DNA of 10,463 bases from Gammaproteobacteria bacterium (lineage in GTDB: Bacteria > Pseudomonadota > Gammaproteobacteria > Chromatiales > Sedimenticolaceae): NCBI GenBank assembly GCA_020445165.1, contig JAGRHE010000089.1, positions 1-10,463 of the forward strand. Direction: 5' to 3'. Positions 5,567 through 10,463 of this stretch are shown here, piece by piece. The position numbers and the translations under genes are program-made. Position 1 is the first letter of the stretch. Each line of letters starts with the position of its first letter. A model generated the notes under the pieces. That model was not told the origin of the DNA, made no database searches, and saw only the letters and a list, made by a program, of their open reading frames with translations.

Positions 5567-8248
5567 ATGCTGCGCCGCACACGCCCGATCGTTTCATCGC
5601 TCGTCCTATGCGCCCTGCTAGTCGCCTGCTCCGGTGAACAGGAGAAAACCCCAGCTCAGGCGATCATGGATTCCCTCGCCGCACTCGATGCCCGAAATCC
5701 CAGCCTCGCAATCATCGAGCTCAAGAACGCAATTCAATTTCATCCGCGTGACCCCTACCTGCGGGCGCAAATGGCCGAGACGTTTCTCAGGATCGGCGAT
5801 CCGGGGTCGGCCGAGATCGAAGCGGCCAAGGCGAAACAGCTCGGCTATGACGAAACCAAGTCGCAGTTGTTAATCGCCGAGGCGATGATCAGCCAAGACC
5901 AGGCCTCCAGTGCCTACGAGCGCCTGGACGCGCTCAACAACCTGGCACCGGCGGATGACGAACAGCGACGTCAGCTGCTGATGGCCAGGGCCCAGCTCGA
6001 ACTCGGGAATCCCGAACAAGCTGCCGAGCATATCGAGGCGACCGGCGAAGACCTGCCCGCCGCGCAGATCGTCAACGCCAGGCTGACTGCCATGAAGGGC
6101 AATACCGAGGCTGCCGCCACGCAGCTAGAAGAACTGCTGAAACTGCACCCGGCCAATGCCGACGCCTGGTCACTTCTGGCTGACATCCGGCGTTTCCAGG
6201 GCAAGCCGGACGAGGCGATCGCCGCGCTGGACAATTCGGTCGAATTCGGACTGAACACCCGGCGCGATCGCTGGCAAAGGGCCCTGCTCAACCTGCGCCA
6301 GGGCAATCTCGACGCCGTCGTTGACGACATGAAGATACTGCGCGGCCGTGACAAGGAGCAGCCGCAGGCGGCATTCCTTGAGGGCGTCATCGAGATCCAG
6401 CGCGAAAACTACCAGGCCGCGCAGACCCTGCTGCAGATCGCGCACAGCAAAGGGCCGGATTTTCTGCCCACGGCCTATTACCTAGCCGTTTCGCATCACC
6501 GGCTCAAGGAGTACAACCTGGCCGAACAATACCTGTCGCAGTACGTCTCGGCACTCCCGGACGACCTGCATGGCAGGCAACTGCGCGCCCTCAACTACTG
6601 GGCGCTGGGCAACCTCGACCTGGCTGCTGAACAGGCCCAGGCGATGCTCGACCGTGAGAACGGCAATGCATTCGCCCTGGAACTGCTGTCCCTGTATTCC
6701 ATGAGACAGGGCGACGCGACCGGCGCCGTCGGCGCACTCGAGCGCCTCAACGCGCTCGGTGAATCAGGCGATGCACTCGATCTGCGCCTCGGATTGAGCT
6801 ACCTCCGTGCGGGACAAAAGCAGAAAGGCATGGATGCACTCAAGCGGCTGGCAACCAGGGAAAGTACTTGGTCGGCCGCCGCTGACGAAACCCTGATCCT
6901 TGCCGAGATAGCCGAACATCGGCTGGACCGCGCGGTCGACATGGCCGTCGCCATGCAGAAGAAGTATCCGGAGCTCGCGCGCCCCTACACCCTGATGGGC
7001 ACTGCGTTGTCGGAAATGGGCGACGAGGCGGGCGCGATCGAAGCCTTCGAAAAGGCCTGGTCATTGGAGCCGGGCGAAGTCATAACCGGTCGCTCGCTGG
7101 CGCGCATGCATGCCAAACGCGGCGACCTGCCGCGTGCATTGAGCCTTTACCGCGAGGTCCTGGCGGCCCATCCCGACAGCACGGTCACCCGTGTCGAGCT
7201 GGCACAGACTCTCTACTACACGGGTGACATCCAGGAGTTTGTTGCGCAGCTGAGCCAGGCGGCGACGAACGACCCCAAGGATCCGCGTCCCTGGTTGCTG
7301 CTGCTACGACATGACCTGGCCATCAAGGACTCAACTACGGCATTGCAGCGGATCGAACAGATCCCGAATGCTGTCAGGAATACGGCAGGATTCCGCGAGA
7401 CAGCGGGCGCTGTTTACCTGCTCGCCGGCAGACCGCAACTGGCGGTACCGATGTTTTCGCGCCTGGTCAGCGATTTCCCGAACAACGCGCAGTTCAGGCT
7501 GCAACTGGCACAGGCGCTCAGCGCGTCGGGCGAAGCCGCACAGTCCCTGTCTGTCCTGGAGACCGCCATCCAACGCTTCCCCGGTAACCTCAACCTTGAG
7601 ACCGCACTGGCCAACATGGAACTGGCAAACGGCCAGCTGCAGCAGGCGCAGGAACGCATCGCCATGATCGAACGCAGCGGCCAGAACCCGTTGGCAGTGG
7701 CCAACATCAAGGGGCGACTGGCGCTGGCACGCGGAGATCTGAGCCAGGCTGCCGAATTGTTGGCAAAGGCACTGGAGCTGCAGCCGTCGGCAAAGGCTGC
7801 GTTTCCCCTGGTCAGCACCTACGCCGCGATGGGAAGAATCGGGGATGCGATCGTGCTTGCTGAATCCTGGACAGCAAAAGAGCCGAACGACCTGCCGTTG
7901 TTGCTGATCCTGGGCGATCTCTATACGCGGAACAACGCATCGGCCAAGGCCATTGCCACGTACCGGCAGGTGCTCGCAGCACAGCCCTCGCACCCAGTGG
8001 CGAACAACAACCTGGCCTGGGCCCTGCTCGATTCGGATCCGGTGACCGCACTGCAGCACGCGGAAAGGGCCTACGTTGCCGCACCACAGACCAGCACCAT
8101 CGCCGATACCTATGGCTGGATCCTGCACAGTAACGGCCATAGCCAGCGCGCTCTTGAAATTCTCGAAAAAGCGGCGCGCGATCCGAAAGCCGGCCAATCG
8201 CTCCAGGAGCACCTGGCCATCGTCCGCCGCGCCGTACAGGCACCTTGA
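5567..8248 (+). CDS. prsT: PEP-CTERM system TPR-repeat lipoprotein PrsT
   Basis: This is an 893-residue lipoprotein made of tetratricopeptide repeats, matching the length and style of the PrsT family (TIGR02917, about 900 residues) that accompanies PEP-CTERM/exosortase systems and exopolysaccharide loci. Seen: a lipoprotein signal peptide ending LLVAC (lipobox Cys21), then SGEQ. Ser at +2 predicts the outer membrane in the periplasm-facing pathway. TPR units follow throughout, for example residues about 197-227 (LADIRRFQGKPDEAIAALD), 473-503 (GTALSEMGDEAGAIEAFEKA) and 777-818 (LGDLYTRNNASAKAIATYRQ). I chose the ATG at 5567 because the signal peptide begins there; the frame is open back to 5450, but that stretch is Arg-rich and unlike the family. 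The ribosome site is weak (GGGA, 11 bases away). Probable role: a scaffold for assembly or export of the matrix; its exact biochemical role is not established. Confidence 0.93.
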   Translation: MLRRTRPIVSSLVLCALLVACSGEQEKTPAQAIMDSLAALDARNPSLAIIELKNAIQFHPRDPYLRAQMAETFLRIGDPGSAEIEAAKAKQLGYDETKSQLLIAEAMISQDQASSAYERLDALNNLAPADDEQRRQLLMARAQLELGNPEQAAEHIEATGEDLPAAQIVNARLTAMKGNTEAAATQLEELLKLHPANADAWSLLADIRRFQGKPDEAIAALDNSVEFGLNTRRDRWQRALLNLRQGNLDAVVDDMKILRGRDKEQPQAAFLEGVIEIQRENYQAAQTLLQIAHSKGPDFLPTAYYLAVSHHRLKEYNLAEQYLSQYVSALPDDLHGRQLRALNYWALGNLDLAAEQAQAMLDRENGNAFALELLSLYSMRQGDATGAVGALERLNALGESGDALDLRLGLSYLRAGQKQKGMDALKRLATRESTWSAAADETLILAEIAEHRLDRAVDMAVAMQKKYPELARPYTLMGTALSEMGDEAGAIEAFEKAWSLEPGEVITGRSLARMHAKRGDLPRALSLYREVLAAHPDSTVTRVELAQTLYYTGDIQEFVAQLSQAATNDPKDPRPWLLLLRHDLAIKDSTTALQRIEQIPNAVRNTAGFRETAGAVYLLAGRPQLAVPMFSRLVSDFPNNAQFRLQLAQALSASGEAAQSLSVLETAIQRFPGNLNLETALANMELANGQLQQAQERIAMIERSGQNPLAVANIKGRLALARGDLSQAAELLAKALELQPSAKAAFPLVSTYAAMGRIGDAIVLAESWTAKEPNDLPLLLILGDLYTRNNASAKAIATYRQVLAAQPSHPVANNNLAWALLDSDPVTALQHAERAYVAAPQTSTIADTYGWILHSNGHSQRALEILEKAARDPKAGQSLQEHLAIVRRAVQAP

Positions 8249-8310
8249 GTCAGGCATCCGGCTGCTGGCGGGCATGCGACCGCCAGCATGGCGGGATACC
8301 TGCTGACTCA
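8246..8310 (+). terminator. Nested inverted repeat at the end of prsT, probable terminator or 3' stem
   Basis: The outer stem TGAGTCAG (8246-8253, starting with the prsT stop codon) pairs with CTGACTCA (8303-8310). Inside it a nine-base GC-rich stem, TGCTGGCGG (8263-8271) with CCGCCAGCA (8280-8288), closes an eight-base loop. No T tract follows, so termination would be atypical. RNA protection or cruciform DNA are alternatives. Confidence 0.5.
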
Positions 8311-8476
8311 CGAACGCAGCATCGACGCAGCCGGCTTCGACGCGGCGATACTCGCTCCGTGCCCGGATTGCCATCGCGGTGGCGAATGAGCTTCACTTAC
8401 CAGGCCGGTTGCCGCTAGATCGGATATCGCATCCGGGCGCGCACCTGGCGCGCCGCCGCTCGTGAAGGATGGAGCA

Positions 8477-10084
8477 ATGAACACCTCGCATGCCGAAAAC
8501 GCAATCGCTGAGCTGCGCCAGACGCTGGGCGCGCAACAGGTATCGACCGAAGAACGCGACATCGCCGAAGCCACCAGCGACACCAGCCCTATGAGGCACT
8601 CGCTGACCGCCATTGTGCGCCCGCAGAGCGAAGACGACGTCGGGCATATCATCGCCATCGCCAACCGCTTCGCGATCCCGGTTTACCCGGTCAGCAGCGG
8701 CAACAACTGGGGCTATGGCACTTCCAACCCGGTACGCGATGGCTGCATCCTGGTCGACCTGAGCGGAATGGACCAGGTGCTCGAATTCGACGCCGAGCTC
8801 GGTCTGGTCACCCTGCAACCGGGCGTGACCCAGGCCAAGCTGGGCCGGTACCTCGAGGACAACGATCTCGATTTCCTGATCCCCGTGACCGGAGCCGGTC
8901 CGAGCTGTAGCCTGATCGGCAACACCTTGGAACGCGGTTACGGCATCACGCCGATTGCCGATCATTTCGCGGCGATGACCCGTGTGCGGGCGATCCTGGC
9001 CGATGGCAGTCTCTACGACAGCGCTCTGTCGGAACTGGGCGGCAAGCGTATCGACCGCGCCTTCAAGTACGGCATCGGACCCTACGTCGACGGACTGTTC
9101 ACCCAGGGCAACATCGGTATCGTGACGTCGATGACCATCGCGCTGGCCCGCCGCCCGGAAAAGGTTGTCGGCTTCTTTTTCGGCATCCCCCGTGACGAGG
9201 GCCTGGAAGAGGCCGTGCGTGCAGTGCAGCGCATCCTGCGACAAACGCAGGGAACGACAGGATCGATCAACCTGATGAACCAGCGCCGTGTCCTGGCGAT
9301 GATGGAACCCTATCCCGAAGGAATACCGGCAGGCGAACTGATTCCGGATGCGCAGGTGACATCGATGGCGAAACGCAACCAGGTCATGACCTGGACCGGA
9401 GCCGGAGCGATCTATGGCAATCGCGACATGATTCGCGCCGCCAAGCGGATCATCCGCCGCGAGCTGCGTGGCACGGCCAAGCGACTGATGTTCTTCACAC
9501 CGGACATGACATACACGATCAGCGCGGCAAGCAGATTTTTGCCGGGCAGGCTTGGCAGCTTCGTCGGCAATATCTTCGCGACATTGGACAAGACTCTGGC
9601 ACTGCTCGCGGGGCGGCCAAGCGAAATCGCTTTGCCACTTTGTTACTGGAAATCCGGCACGCCGCCGGCTGCCGGCAGGGACTTCGACCCGGCCAGGGAC
9701 GGCACGGGACTTTACTGGTACTCACCGCTGGTGCCGATGGTGCCCGAAGCGGCACGCGAGTACACGAGCATGGTCGACAGCACCTGTCGCCAGCACGGGA
9801 TCGAGCCACTGATCACCCTGACCAGCGTATCCGAGCGCTGCTGGGACAGCACGGTTCCGATCCTGTTCGACCCGCTCAACGACGAAGATTCGACGCGCGC
9901 GAAAAAATGCTATCGCGACCTGTTCGAAAACGGCCGGCAACTGGGCTATGTGCCTTACCGTTCGCACGTCGAGACGATGGACTGGTACGTGAGCGCCGAC
10001 AGCCCGTTCTGGCGCACGACGCAGAAGATCAAGCAGGCGCTCGACCCGAACGGCATCCTGGCACCGGGTCGCTACTCGCCCTAA
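8477..10084 (+). CDS. FAD-binding oxidoreductase, vanillyl-alcohol oxidase/4-cresol dehydrogenase type
   Basis: This is a 535-residue flavoprotein probably oxidising an alcohol or phenolic substrate. Seen: an N-terminal PCMH-type FAD-binding domain with AIVRPQSEDDVGHII (45-59), PVSSGNNWGYG (71-81), VTLQPGVTQAKLG (111-123), IGNTLERGYGITPIADHFAAM (147-167) and GNIGIVTSMTIAL (211-223). The C-terminal cap has GLYWYSPLVPM and closes with QALDPNGILAPGRY, as in p-cresol methylhydroxylase and vanillyl-alcohol oxidase. I could not decide whether the covalent FAD-attachment His or Tyr of that family is kept. No signal peptide. The ATG at 8477 has AAGGA seven bases upstream; the GTG at 8462 in the same frame overlaps that site. 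It lies 228 bases after prsT on the same strand, past a large inverted repeat, and converges with prfC (6-base gap). Substrate unknown. Confidence 0.87.
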   Translation: MNTSHAENAIAELRQTLGAQQVSTEERDIAEATSDTSPMRHSLTAIVRPQSEDDVGHIIAIANRFAIPVYPVSSGNNWGYGTSNPVRDGCILVDLSGMDQVLEFDAELGLVTLQPGVTQAKLGRYLEDNDLDFLIPVTGAGPSCSLIGNTLERGYGITPIADHFAAMTRVRAILADGSLYDSALSELGGKRIDRAFKYGIGPYVDGLFTQGNIGIVTSMTIALARRPEKVVGFFFGIPRDEGLEEAVRAVQRILRQTQGTTGSINLMNQRRVLAMMEPYPEGIPAGELIPDAQVTSMAKRNQVMTWTGAGAIYGNRDMIRAAKRIIRRELRGTAKRLMFFTPDMTYTISAASRFLPGRLGSFVGNIFATLDKTLALLAGRPSEIALPLCYWKSGTPPAAGRDFDPARDGTGLYWYSPLVPMVPEAAREYTSMVDSTCRQHGIEPLITLTSVSERCWDSTVPILFDPLNDEDSTRAKKCYRDLFENGRQLGYVPYRSHVETMDWYVSADSPFWRTTQKIKQALDPNGILAPGRYSP

Positions 10085-10090
10085 AAAGGA

Positions 10091-10463
10091 TTACAACTCC
10101 CGCGTCGCCAGAAACCGGATATCCGGCCAGCGCTCGATGGTCAGGTTGAGGTTGACCCGGGTCGGCGCCAGGTAGACCAGCTGGCCGTCGCCGTCCTCGG
10201 CCAGGTTCTCGTAGGCCTTTTCGCGGAACCGCTTGAGTTCCTTGTCGTCCTTGCACACCACCCAGCGTGCGGCCTGGACGCCGATCGCCTCAACCACGGC
10301 GTCGACGCCGTACTCGCCCTTGAGACGGTGCGCGGCGACGTCGAACTGGAGCACACCGACGGCGCCGAGAATCAGGTCGTTGTTGCGTAGCGGGCGGAAA
10401 ACCTGGGTCGCGCCTTCTTCACTAAGTTGCACAACACCTTTCTGCAACTGCTTCATTTTCAGA
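10091..10463 (-). CDS. prfC: Peptide chain release factor 3 (RF3), C-terminal end (5' part outside window)
   Basis: RF3 is a translational GTPase that recycles RF1 and RF2 from the ribosome after peptide release. Only the last 124 or so residues are present, and the frame runs through the right edge; E. coli RF3 has 529 residues. Seen: [34 protein letters not shown] and [13 protein letters not shown], the signature of RF3 domain III. The C-terminal end is [22 protein letters not shown], close to the E. coli ending. The GTPase domain lies outside the window. It is a housekeeping gene, convergent with the flavoprotein gene, with no terminator in the six-base gap. Confidence 0.96.
   Translation of the reverse strand, partial: LKMKQLQKGVVQLSEEGATQVFRPLRNNDLILGAVGVLQFDVAAHRLKGEYGVDAVVEAIGVQAARWVVCKDDKELKRFREKAYENLAEDGDGQLVYLAPTRVNLNLTIERWPDIRFLATREL

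Noticed and set aside
7331..8374. 347-codon minus-strand open frame opposite prsT
   Set aside because: It is antisense to clear TPR coding sequence, has Cys/Arg-rich composition and no ribosome site.
8393..9244. 283-codon minus-strand open frame opposite the flavoprotein gene
   Set aside because: It is a shadow of the FAD-binding domain coding sequence with no recognisable motif.

Overview
The window reads as chromosomal DNA from a GC-rich proteobacterium, most likely a gammaproteobacterium. It carries a class I fumarase, release factor 3 and several parts of a PEP-CTERM/exosortase protein-sorting system, which is typical of Gram-negative bacteria that make exopolysaccharide and biofilm. The taxonomic placement is inference from gene content only.

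Layout. Positions 1-1208 (+) hold the C-terminal three quarters of a class I fumarate hydratase, cut by the left edge. Positions 1222-2964 hold two related PEP-CTERM/exosortase-associated acyltransferases, transcribed divergently from a short shared intergenic region. The second meets a convergent secreted SGNH/GDSL hydrolase (2961-4088, -); the two stop codons share the palindrome CTAG. The hydrolase ends in a PEP-CTERM-like tail. A strong intrinsic terminator (4154-4187) separates it from a small secreted PEP-CTERM protein (4226-4945, -). That gene has a good sigma-54 (-24/-12) promoter at 5019-5035, with an IHF-like site and a palindrome upstream. The roughly 620-base gap 4946-5566 is rich in inverted repeats. 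It separates the PEP-CTERM gene from a divergent 893-residue TPR lipoprotein of the PrsT family (5567-8248, +). A nested inverted repeat follows prsT. Then come a flavoprotein of the vanillyl-alcohol oxidase/4-cresol dehydrogenase type (8477-10084, +) and, convergent to it, the 3' end of prfC (10091-10463, -).

How it fits together. Five adjacent genes (1222-8248) appear to belong to one cell-surface programme: two cargo proteins with C-terminal sorting tails, two acyltransferases of a family that co-occurs with exosortases, and the system's TPR lipoprotein. The exosortase, the polysaccharide genes and the PrsK/PrsR regulators are not in the window and must lie elsewhere. The sigma-54 promoter matches the known sigma-54/PrsR control of PEP-CTERM genes. 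Fumarase and RF3 are housekeeping flanks. The flavoprotein has no demonstrated link to the sorting system.
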